From Azolla pinnata (taxonomy: Eukaryota; Streptophyta; Polypodiopsida; Salviniales; Salviniaceae), in NCBI GenBank assembly GCA_037176905.1, contig JBBBWG010033563.1:1-20807 (forward strand): DNA of 20,807 bases, read 5' to 3'. Positions 1-11,000 of the stretch are shown one piece after another. Numbering within the stretch: the first letter of the stretch is position 1; each line of letters starts with the position of its first letter. A model generated the notes under the pieces. The model saw only the letters and a list, made by a program, of their open reading frames with translations, was not told where the DNA came from and did no database searches. A program made the translations under genes and the position numbers.

Positions 1-35
1 CTTTTTCTGACCTGCCCGCATCGCCCTTCTTCTGC

Positions 36-36
<1 letters not shown>

Positions 37-77
<41 letters not shown>

Positions 78-109
78 TTCTTCTTCTTCTTCTTCTTCTT
101 CTTCTTCTT
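37..109 (+). repeat. (TCA)n-(TTC)n compound microsatellite
   Basis: About 13 TCA triplets run directly into about 11 TTC triplets. The same TCATCAT-to-TTCTTC transition recurs upstream of the ABCG gene near 19316-19380, where it leads into that gene's leader. Confidence 0.95.
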
Positions 110-832
110 GTTTTTGTGTGCCAAGAGCTCTGGTTTTTGGTGTGCCATGCCTTGCCATGCCTTGGAAAGAAACCCAAAAAGCCCTCCGTAAGAAGGGGTT
201 TTTCTCGCCATGGCCTTATGAATGAATGAAGTCTGGCCCTGTTTCCTTGTTCGATCGACCTTGCTGTTAGGCAAGAATTTCATGGTGGTGATGGAAAGCT
301 GCTCTTTCTTTTCTTTTCTTTTTTGAGGAATTAGGGTTTCCGGTTCCTGCAAGAACAGGACGAAGGGAAGGAACATTCGAAACGCGTCGATGTCAGGATG
401 GAGCAATGTCCATGTCCATTTTCTGCTTTGAGAAACTAACCAGTTTTTCAAAACCTTCTCATGGCATCCTGTACATTTGCAGCGCCATGGATTTGAAGAA
501 AAGCCAAATCTAGTGGATAAATTTCTTGCTAACCCTAGCTTTTCGCAGTGAAGGCCCAGGACTCCAAAACCCTAAACACACTAAACCCTAATTTCCGAGG
601 TACTAAAACCATATTTCCTTGGAGAAGATATCTGAGGGGTCATGGATGGCATATGTGCAAAACAGGATCAAACACAGAAGTCATCCAATTCGAAATTCTA
701 GATGCCAGAAAACCCAATTCTGAAGAACCTCAACACTCTATATCCTGTGGTAAAATGGACTTTTATCCTTTGATTCAATTGTGTGTAGTGGTGACGTAGA
801 AACTAGTTCTACAGTGTTGGATCTACACAGGA

Positions 833-930
833 AGTATGATGATCATTAGAAAGAACGAAGAAAGTCTTAAGCTCATCTAAATGAGTATGATCACTAGAAA
901 AAATGAAGGAAATCCCAAGATCATCAGCGA
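833..930 (+). repeat. Imperfect tandem duplication, 51-bp period
   Basis: Two diverged copies begin AGTATGAT at 833 and 884. Both continue with a CATTAGAAAGAACGAAG / CACTAGAAAAAATGAAG type sequence and end at a CTCATC / GATCATC element. The divergence suggests an old local duplication. Confidence 0.6.
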
Positions 931-1015
931 TGAATCAGTTCATCAAAGTATTGCAGTTTTAACTCGAGCCTCTCTAATTGCAGCTAAGAAAACCTTCTAG
1001 CAGGCCTAGAAATGC

Positions 1016-1081
1016 ATAAGTTGTGGACATTATCCACAAAGGAATTGAATAAGTTGTAGACATTATCCACAAAGGAATGAA
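1016..1081 (+). repeat. 33-bp direct repeat containing a 7-bp inverted repeat
   Basis: Two almost identical 33-bp units start ATAAGTTGT at 1016 and 1049. Each holds a TTGTGGA / TCCACAA inverted repeat around CATTA; in the second copy one arm has a single change. No function is assigned. Confidence 0.85.
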
Positions 1082-1219
1082 ATCATCTTCACATGGCTAT
1101 TCAGCTGTACAAGAAATTAATTTGGACTCTAGGGGCTAGAAGGATGAAGACTGAACTAAGGTAGAAAAAGCATGTAGATTCTTTTGACCAATGACACTGC
1201 TATATATTTATATCATACA

Positions 1220-1340
1220 TGGAGAAGCTTTGCACCTCAGTTGTGATTAAATAGAATAGAATCATGGCCATATATGTATAGAATCATAGTGGCTATGATT
1301 CCATCAGATGGACAAGTTTTGCACCTCAGATGATTTGAGA
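1220..1340 (+). repeat. Imperfect duplication (89-bp period) with a 9-bp-arm hairpin between
   Basis: TGGAGAAGCTTTGCACCTCAG at 1220 recurs as TGGACAAGTTTTGCACCTCAG at 1309. Between them, 1281-1301 is a perfect inverted repeat GAATCATAG-TGG-CTATGATTC. This could be a small MITE-like remnant, but I see no clear terminal repeats or target-site duplication. Confidence 0.6.
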
Positions 1341-1766
1341 AAACAGGGAACCACCACCATAAGCAGTACATTTAAAGACAAGGCACACACCCATCAATGA
1401 ATGACTCATTCCAGCTTTTCTTAATCTGTTCTGGACCCAAAAAATTCAATATTGTGAATGGTTGAAAAAAGGAATTGAAACTTCCTTGAGAGGGAGCTCA
1501 TGAGTTTAGGAATCTCCAAAGTTAGGAATAGTGGCCTTTACATTTATAGATGTTTTCTAACACTTGGGAAAAAGTTCCAAGACTCATGTTACAATCTTGA
1601 CACAAGTCTTACAAATATATATAATATATATACACCAAAAATTGAACCTCAAGCATATATGTATACTTTCCCGATCCGGCAAGGATGAAAATACCTACCA
1701 TACAACACATCTTTTACATCTGTTTTGACATGGCTCTCAGAATCATTCCACATTCCCCTCCCTTCG

Positions 1767-2014
1767 TCATGCAAAGTCAACCGCGCGTTTCTTCTTCTTC
1801 TTCTTCTGGGCTTGTCTCTTTGTGTTGAGCTTCATCTTCCTTCTGGCATTACCCTCTGGGTCAACTAGCACTCTTAGCTTCTTCGTTCGCCTTCGGTCCT
1901 CACGGATGTCCTTGGCGATTTGCCTCGCCTCGTTATATGCTTGCACAAACTCTGCAGTTCCGATCACTTCCTTGATGTGATTTAACACATTCTCCGCAAT
2001 GCTCCGTATTTCAT
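1767..2014 (-). other. UTP20: UTP20 last coding exon with basic C-terminal tail
   Basis: The exon begins inside a split Asp codon after the acceptor GGCTCAG and continues EIRSIAENVLNHIKEVIG. An ATG lies just 5' of it (2030), but the splice fit to exon 29 (KIT then D) shows that this ATG is intronic. The last 40 or so residues are strongly basic (RRRTKKLR, ARRKMK, then a run of six Lys before RAVDFA and TGA). This is the kind of tail that serves as a nuclear or nucleolar localisation signal in UTP20 orthologues. The Lys run is encoded by a CTT-repeat-like tract on the plus strand, so its length may vary between individuals. Confidence 0.9.
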
Positions 2015-5000
2015 CTGAGCCCTCGGCCATAACACAAAACCAAAGTAATGAGATATAACTTGATGTTAGCTTGGCTCCATTTTTTGCTCTGTATGCTTAA
2101 TGAGATGAAAACGCTCCAGATCCCCCATTAGAAACACTTTGTATTAACAAGATTAAACAAACCCATGTTTTTATTACTTTTGCATGTACCCCTCATCACT
2201 TGGTGCAGGCATCCCTCTTGATTGAGAAAGTTTTCAAGAAAGTGTAGTTATATAAGATGGAGAAACATACCTGTGATTTTTCTGGCTGCCAGACCCTCTG
2301 CAGCCCGATAAAGTGGAAGCATCATGCTGTGGAGGTATGGTAAGATCCCATCTTTGCTCAAGGATGTTGTGAACGATTCATATAAACGGAACACGGCTGT
2401 CATCTGCTGCATGCATTGCATTAAATTATCATCATAACCTTCTTTCTAAAAATAACAAAATTACAGTTTACCAGTGTGACATTAAGAGATAAAAACACTA
2501 GTGTCATCAGCACACTAATAGGCTTCGCAAACCATTAACAAAACAAATGACATGCTGAAACTAGATTTGTCTTGTTTCCTCACCTGAAGGTCGCTTGCTT
2601 CTAGTAAAATTCTTTCAAGATATTTGAACATTGGCATAAGACCATAATATTCAGCATCTGAAATATCATCCTCGTAGTTACGTTTGCCGAGTTTGGTTGT
2701 CTTCTTTGATTCTACCTTGCCTTCCAGGTTCGCTCCTCTGACAATCCAGCTGTGCACCTTGAGCATCTGTAAGGCCTTCTTCACTCTGGCTCGAGCAGCA
2801 GGATCGTCTTTATCGATGAGACCAACCCAAGAAAACTTTCCCTTGGAAATCAACGAAGTACTTCGTAGGGAGGAACAAACAAAGACCAAATTCTTCTCGA
2901 TCAGCTCAGCCAAAACTTCATCTACATCTGAATCTAGTTGCTTACAAAGAATCGCAAGCAGGAGCATAAACCAACTCGGTTGGAAGAGTATTGTGCATTT
3001 TCCACTCTCCGTGGATGGTGTTACAGTCGTTAAGCTCAGGTTAAGAGAAGAAGAGACAGTAAAATATGTATACAAAAGTCGGCATGAGACCTTCCGTATC
3101 CACATATGCCGATGCAGCAAGAAGTTGCAAACAGGTTCCCAGAGGCCCTGGCAGAAAAACAAAATAAATCTGAACTTTGTTACATACATGCTATGCTTTA
3201 TGTTAATCATGAGTAAATCAGATGTACATGCATCTACCCCGTATATTGAACATAGAATGAAATGTCAGTACCTACCATATATCTATAACATAGAAACAAA
3301 ATCCAAAAAAATCTAAGACAGTCAACAACTAAATATTTACACCAATATTTGAATTGTGGAAGCATTTCATAAACTGTGTTCATAGAAGTACCTGAGACGT
3401 CACAGAGAGGCAAACATCTGGAAACTGTTTCAACAGCTTTTCCAGCATCACAAGAATATGATAAGCTTCTTTCCATAGGATAGGACCAATGGGTGTGAAG
3501 GCATCCTTGTCCACACTATTAGCTTGCATTACATTATCAAGAATTACAATACTTGATTCAAATGTTTCCTCCAAATATGGTGGGAATTTTTCTCTCATAG
3601 ACTCGATGGCAAGTCCCAAAACCTTAATGAGGCAAAGAAAGTAATCAGCATAAAAGGATCACAATGATTGAGAAGCATTCCAATATTGAGACTTCTCCCA
3701 TACCTGACTTGCAGCACGCCAGAGCTGCTGCTTACCGTTTTTCAACCAAGACAAGCAGAAACTCAGCACACGATGCAATGATCTTTGCCCAAGTTTCCCT
3801 ATAAAGGTTTTCAATATGCTACCAACCATCGCCCTAAGTTGGTTAGAATCTTCATTTACCAGCCTTATAACCAAAGGTAGAAAGATTGTCTCTACTTGCT
3901 CATCTACTGCCTGAACTGGAAATTTGACAATAATTGCATGCAGCATTTCAAGCACAGCTTCCCTTCCACTTGAATGCTCATAACTAACACAGAAACCACA
4001 TTAAACAATAAGCATTAAGGCAGAAACGATTTCCACTTTCCAACTATCAAAGATAGCAAGACAATTCCTGTTGACTGAGACTCTTCAAAAGAAACAAGTT
4101 TTTGGGATGTTCTGAGATGTATGCAAAGTTATCTTGACAAATAAGCCATATCTCAAATCAGCTTTAGACGTTACACTAGAAGTCACAGTAACTAGCATTG
4201 AAAGATTCAGGGAGCATGAGAATGTTTTAGAATAATCAAAATATGTAAAAAATATCCAAAACTGCATACAGACCTGAGATTAGAGACAAAAAAGTCAAGA
4301 TGTTGCTGAAGTCTTTTTCCACCAAGAGGGTAGTCAAGCAAAAACTGCATGATTATTTGACTACAATATTGGCGGACTGTTGCTGTATGACTCCTCACCA
4401 TGAGGTTTGAAACCTTATTGATTATGTCATAAAGCTCGGGGATGAGTAATTTCCTGCTAACAATTGCCTTCAATAGAACCAGACCTGAATTATTTTCTGC
4501 CATTTCCAAGTCAATAAAGATTGGGAACTGTAGAATAATGCGGATCTGCTCTTCACTGATGTTAACACCTTTTGCATGCTTCAAAAGAGCAACAAGGACA
4601 TGGAACGAAGCTTGGGCAACTCGAGTTTCTCCATTCCCAGATCCTTGTGCCATGCCAAGAATGATTCTCAAGAGATCTTCCCCAACAAGAGCAACAGATG
4701 GCAATGGAAACCTAAGCAAATGGGACAAACATTTCAGGGTCAGGTGCAAGACAGCACCGTGCTTGGATTCAAGACAGGACTTCAGAAGGTGTATCATGGG
4801 ATCTAGCATTGATAAAAGAGAGGGATCTGACTTGCTCATCTTTGCCCTCTTCATATGCGATTCCAGTAGATGCAGAGCAAATTCAGTGACTAAATGTTGA
4901 TTATCTGAGGATTCTTTTGGCGTCATAATTTTTTCCTTTGAAATAGATGCCCCTGACTTCTCATAAGTGACCCCATCCTCTACTAATCCATGGACAAATA

Positions 5001-8000
5001 TCAACAGTTCGTGCTGCTTTACAGATGAATTCAACTGAATACCTAATGCAAGTTGCGCCAGAGCCTTTTCTATTTTACTTCTCACCTTGGGGAGCAAGGC
5101 ATCTTTCAGCCTTCCTTTCACAAGCTTAAGAAGAGTACCACAGTGCAACTGAAATGTGACTGTTTGAGCTACAAGTTTGACACTTTCGTACGACCCTGTT
5201 CGTTTGGACTCCTTCATTTTAAAGGCAATTTCTTCCACTTCCTTCTCTTCAGCTACACTTGAGAATATGTCATTTTCCAACAGCAGCAAAATCCTTTCAG
5301 CACAGTAATCAAGTTCCCCCATTTTCAGGGTAGGAAATATCTTCGCAATCAAGGCATTTAAGGTGAATCCTAGTACATGAACTTCATAGCCCCTCTTCAA
5401 AGAATCTTGAAGCTTTTCGACAACAAATCCAATATACAAAGGCCCTAGGATACTGATAACAGCAAGAAGACCAGACCTGGCCTCATCCCTAACAGCTTGG
5501 CTACGGTTCTTCAACAAGTTGACCATACTCTGTATGATACGAGGCAATTCTACTTCCATGACATCTTCTGGCATAAGCTTTAAGACTTTGACAACAGCAA
5601 GTGCAACAGGGATATTTATAATATTTTCATTAGAGACCATGAGCTTGGTAAACTCTGGAAGCACACGAGCCCGAAGCTGTCTTTGTATTGTCACTGGAAT
5701 GGAACTTTCATCCTCATCCTTGGCAGCCAACACCTTATTTTCCATACTTTGTTCCTCAATAGCATCATCTTTAGCATTGGACATCTCGACATCACCATCA
5801 ACCTCTTTTTCTATCTCCCCACATTCCTCATTAATGATCGTTGTTTCATGGAAATGGAATTTGTCTAGTATAGAGCACAACAGCCTAATCAAGACCTTCA
5901 CGTGCTCAGAATGGGATACCATCAATCGGAACAGCTCCATCAGATGACTATAATATGGGCCCCATTGTAACTGCGCTGCTATGCAGGATATGGCCTCAAT
6001 CGCTGATTGCACAAGATTCCCATCCTTGTCTCCTTTTACTTCGAAGAGGGAGTTCATAAATAAAGGCTTGAAAATCCTTATAAGAGTTCCCTGATCATAC
6101 ACACACGTTGGAGGTTTAGTTGAAAGAGTATTATATAAGTGCCTTGTAGATAAACACAAAAAAGAATTTGTCAATAATCCAAGTAGTTCAGACCTGCGAA
6201 AAGTTATTTGCATTGCACAGTTCCTTAAATCTGGCAATGGCCTTTATTCTTCGATGAGTCTGCAAAATTCACGAGTAGAACCACGTCTTTCACAATATAA
6301 TATTTTCTTTACCAAAAAAGAATTATTTGTAACATCAAGGTCCTTGGTCCATGTCTGATACCTGAATATGAACGATATTATTGAAAAAATCCACCTCTGC
6401 ATCTGAGTTGATGAGAGGAGCAAGTTCAGCCAGAGGTGATATAAATGATAGATTAAGGGCCATTTCCTTCAGCACTGCCACCCATTCCTGAACCAGATAA
6501 ATTCGCAGAAATGAAACAGCACCTAATCATTCACGTTTGCCTACAAAAGATGCTACTAACTCTTTCTTTTCTCTTCTTATACTTATTACTTCTTATGAAA
6601 AAATAACCTTTTTATCTTTGTTTTATTAGCACATTTTCATACCCGTCGAACAGCCATTTCTTCAGCAGACATAAACTTTCTAATATTCGGAAGTAGCAGT
6701 TTCTGCACAGACATCTGGACAGATTCCATTCTCCAGCTAGTGTGGGAATCATCATGGGTGGCAATCTCTTTATCAGACACATTCTGTAGTTCAGTATGCA
6801 CTGATCTCAAAAAGTTAACGTATATGACCAGGCAATTTGAAGCACTGTGCCTGATAGAGATGTCATCAGATTTTATATCATAGACAGCTTGAGAGATAAG
6901 CAGTGTAGCCTGATTATAATTTATACTCCAGAATAATTCTGGTGACAAGCGTCCATATGCTTGTAGTCTGCGATCATAATCGTACTCTCCAATAGTAGAT
7001 ACAGAAATAGCATTTAAATCTGATATAATCTCTGCCTGTATATACGAAAGAGAAAGCAACAATAAAGCTGAAAAAGCAAAGATTTAAATACTTGCATTCA
7101 TAAATTTTCGTTATAGGACAAATATATACCAGTAGAGTGAAATCAGTATTTGATGTAGAGAGGGAATGGAGAACTTGGCAGATAAGAGATCGTAGATTCA
7201 TATCAAAATTTGAAGCAAGTAACGCTGCCAAAAATGGCAGAGCTCTCTCACAGCTCTCTGCAGTCAGTCTGGGAGCAAGCTCCCTGACCACACTCAACAC
7301 ATCAATGATTTCCTCTGTGAAACCACAAATTAATAACTTAGAATTTTAGAATGCAATTTCAAGTCATATTTGTAAAATACTTACCAGAAATACACATACA
7401 ATATATACCTTAACTAGTTCAAAAGTATTCTGGCCCTAATTCTAAAAATACTTGGAATCAGTATGCGTTAAAATAAGTATAACGTATTTAAAAAATTAAA
7501 TATGAAGAATATGGCTAGAATTTGTTTGACTGAATCATTTATTTACTGATTTCGACTAATTTAAATACTTTATTTACTGGTTAATTTACTGACTTCTACT
7601 AATTTCATCTGTCTAGCTCATACACGTATCACACAATAAATTCGCATTATGAAGGATTATGCAAGAAGTATTGTTTCAATGAAGAAATCACTTCAACTCT
7701 GAAGAAAATTTCTAAACCAGATTTCTGTTTGAATTTTATTTACATGTTTTGCAAAGATAAAAGAGTTTTTAAATATATATAGAATCTGTTAGAAACGTAG
7801 ATCGCAGGAACATTTTGAATTCACAGTTCTAATACATGGAATATGAGTTAAATACTTTTTTTGAACATCATAAAAAAGCATTTATGCATACAATGTGTTT
7901 TTTTAAAAACTAAATTTGAAGTACAAGGATTGTGCAAAAGCAAGATGAACAACCTGCATCCGCCTTTTTCTCTGTAGAAAGAAAATTGAGGAGAACATCT

Positions 8001-11000
8001 AGAAGATCAACAGCATGCGACGGATCATTTATATGCTTGCTAACCTTTATAAGAATACGCAATCCACGTTTAATGGATGGTGGCAACTTCCTGCCAGATC
8101 AAAGAAATATTTGCTAAAACTCGATTGTAAGATATCCTTATGAGTACAATTAAGCAATAACTATTAATTTTACCTGGTAAATTTCTTCTGTGTTGACAAT
8201 AAAGTTTTTACATTCAAGATCAAAGTTTCCAAATGCGGCAGTAGTATAGAAACAATAATATTCTTGTCCTCAGCTTCCAATTCAAGTATGTTCTCCATAA
8301 AACTCAGGGCAGCACCAATTACGGATGGTGAGGCGTTCTTGTTGGATAAGAGAGGGAGGATATTTGGTACTAAATCATCTTCACTTTGTAAAACCGAAAC
8401 AAAATTGATACTTCTGCTTATAGCTAATAAGCATGAGAACAGTGCACTAGGGCCGTCACTGCTTGCAGCCTCATCTTTGAGTTTTAATATCATGGGACGG
8501 GCAATTTTAAAAAATATATCCCAGTAAACTGGTGGAAAATCCAACTCATCATATTTGCTCAAAATAACCGAAAGTACTTTGAAACCCAGGGTCCTGAGAT
8601 CCTTCGCCCCACTGATGGTTGATCCTGGAGTTGAAGGTTCTGTATCCAAACTCATAAAGATGGTGCATGACTGTAGGATTCTTAGACAGAATGCAAGAAT
8701 TGCATGCATGTATGAAGTAACCTGATCAGTTTCAAAGCTTTCCAGCATATCTTTCACCATGTGCAAGAACCCAGACTTCCTCTTGAATGATAATTCACAT
8801 ATGTTTTGAGGATCAACACAGTCGATGAAATTTGGATTTACACCCTGTTTGATCGCTACTTCCCAATGATAACCTCCAGCAGTATGCTGCAGGGCATCTC
8901 TCGTAAATGAGCACTCCAAAGGTTTGAATATAAGAATGAAGAAAGGCGCCAATTCGTGCCGATCTAAACGAGATAGAAATGATAGCACAACCTTCCTCTG
9001 AACACCTCCTGTAGTCTACAATACAAAAATTAGAGCTTTAGGCACTCCACATATTCCTGAAATAGTTCATCAATGCTGGGTCAAGATACCTTATTATGCA
9101 GCTTAGTTTTTGTTTTCAAGATCTTCGGAAACAAAAGTCTCATGAGGATAGGAACGAGTCCTTCCCGATGATTTGATTGCACATGCTCACTCTCTCTTCC
9201 TATGTCCCATGTGGTCATCTCTTCCTTTGCAGCCTTGTACGAGATCAGGTTTTTCAGATGCTCTTCATATGGTATCAAATAGCTGTCTTTCCAGTTAAGT
9301 ACACATTCTAAAGCTCGTGACTGTATTTCAGGGTCACCATCCATCAGCAATCTAAAAAAGCACCCATAGCCCCAGAAAAAACATCACAATATGAGCATGT
9401 GACTATGCGAGCTTTACACATGATATGTGGAAGCATACCTGTTTACCAAAACTTCTTTTACAGCCACACCGTTGAAGTAGGATACTGCGTTCTTTAATGA
9501 CCCAAGCAGGATTAACCATTCTTTCAGCACCACTTTCCAATCTTTGCGACTGTAAGATGCCTTCAAGTCTTTTGGATAACTTTTGAAATACATTGAATAG
9601 CAAATTGAAATATATGAGCTAAAGATGGGCAACAAGATCATGTTGACGAAAATAGTTCTTTAATAGTCAAGGAGTATATCATACTACACATGGCGTAATA
9701 GAATTGCAAAATATGAGTACTAGTTCTGGGTAAAAGTAGGAGTTACCTCTCCAAATCACCATCGTTTTGCCCTACAAAAATTAGAAAAAGAGGAACAAGA
9801 TGTCGTGTTCGACCTTCTGCGAGCTTTGGAACTTTTTGAGCTGCTTTCAGCAAAAGGACTACCAACATTGACGCATCTGTATTCTCACCCTTGTCTTGTC
9901 TCAAGTACTCTGAGAGAAACAGATTTTCTAACAGCATATAAAAAGGGTTCAGATTTCCACACAAAATCATGACAACTGTCACCAATTCAGATGTTGTATG
10001 GAAACATACTTATATGAAACATACTTATAGCTGAGTCTTGTATAGTGATTCCCTCTTTGGATTCTAATTTCTCTCCCTTGGCAAGGAATACTGTTTGATG
10101 AAAGGCAAGATGCCGCACAAATGCCTCCCATACAGGTATTTTCTGCATCTCTAGCAATCCTGCTAGACAATCAAGAGCCGCGTCCCAAAGAAGTCTGAAT
10201 GGATTTGTGAGAATGCCAATGAATGCATTCGTCAAAGGCACCAGGACATCTTCTGATAAAATTCCTAAAGACGCCTTCACTTTCAAGCGAGCAAGTGGTA
10301 TACTGCTTTGACGACTAACCTCCACACAATGAGGTGCTGCTTCAACAGATCTGATTGTCTCAAAAACCTTGACAAGAGAAGCCACAAAGGTGAGACAAGA
10401 AGAAACTAGATGAGCAGAAACAAGTGAATATACAAGGTTTTCCATACACTCTCAGAAGCAGAGTCAAGCATGCAGGGCCTTCCATCAATTCCCTTCCTTC
10501 TTTTGGAGTTGTTATCCAGCAAAATAGTAGAAATAGATTCAAAATGAACCAGCAACCGTAACGTAGATAGTCTCAATAATTTGGAACAGGATCCCAAGTT
10601 ATCTCCAAACAGAGAAAGCCCCCCGTTGTCTTGTAGTTCAGATGGTAAAATTTCATCTTTACTAATGGTATTTGTATCTCTGACACAGAAGAAAGGAGTA
10701 GAGTGAGAGGAAGAACAAGTCAAATTCTTTTGTTTCCTGAATACAATCAAAACGTTCAATGCTCCCATGGACACATTCACGATATCTATCAAAATTCAGT
10801 ATCTAAGGCTAAATAACATAGCAATGGAATCCGCACCTAATTTGTTCAGCATGTAAATATTTGAGGCATTGTGGTAAGAAGATACATGGTGACGCTTGGG
10901 AATGTTTCTACTAGAAAATAAGAAAGGATAGAAAAGCAATCGCCGAGGCAGACACAACTATAATGTCACTAATAAAAAGAAACAATCACACTTTGTGTAG

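Larger units (their letters stand above)
1..1766. other. Non-coding region downstream of UTP20
   Basis: No protein-coding gene can be supported here. The open frames present (548-799, 1500-1688) are short, without recognisable domains or coding character. The UTP20 3' UTR must lie just left of 1767, but I found no canonical AATAAA on the minus strand at an obvious distance. The first 600 bases look like a transcribed plant leader on the plus strand. They hold pyrimidine-rich TCA/TTC tracts, TTAGGGTTT and AAACCCTAA motifs, and a possible acceptor TTTTCGCAG at 541-549. No coding exon follows. Several short repeats are listed separately. Confidence 0.6.

Noticed and set aside
1030-1071. TTATCCACA twice (1030-1038, 1063-1071), identical to a bacterial DnaA box
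   Set aside because: The window is plant nuclear DNA, and the motif comes from one 33-bp duplicated unit. There is no bacterial origin context.
2407-2583. TATGATGA box-C-like and CTGATGA sequences in UTP20 intron 28, considered as an intronic snoRNA
   Set aside because: No matching box D at a suitable distance before the intron end and no terminal stem were found.
2684-3316. 210-codon plus-strand open frame
   Set aside because: It lies antisense to UTP20 exon 28 and the adjoining intron, and has no recognisable features of its own.
10368-10447. Reading through 10368-10447 as coding, joining exons 14 and 15
   Set aside because: The frame from exon 14 meets a stop. Splicing out these 80 nt restores a phase-0 junction with a pyrimidine-rich acceptor.
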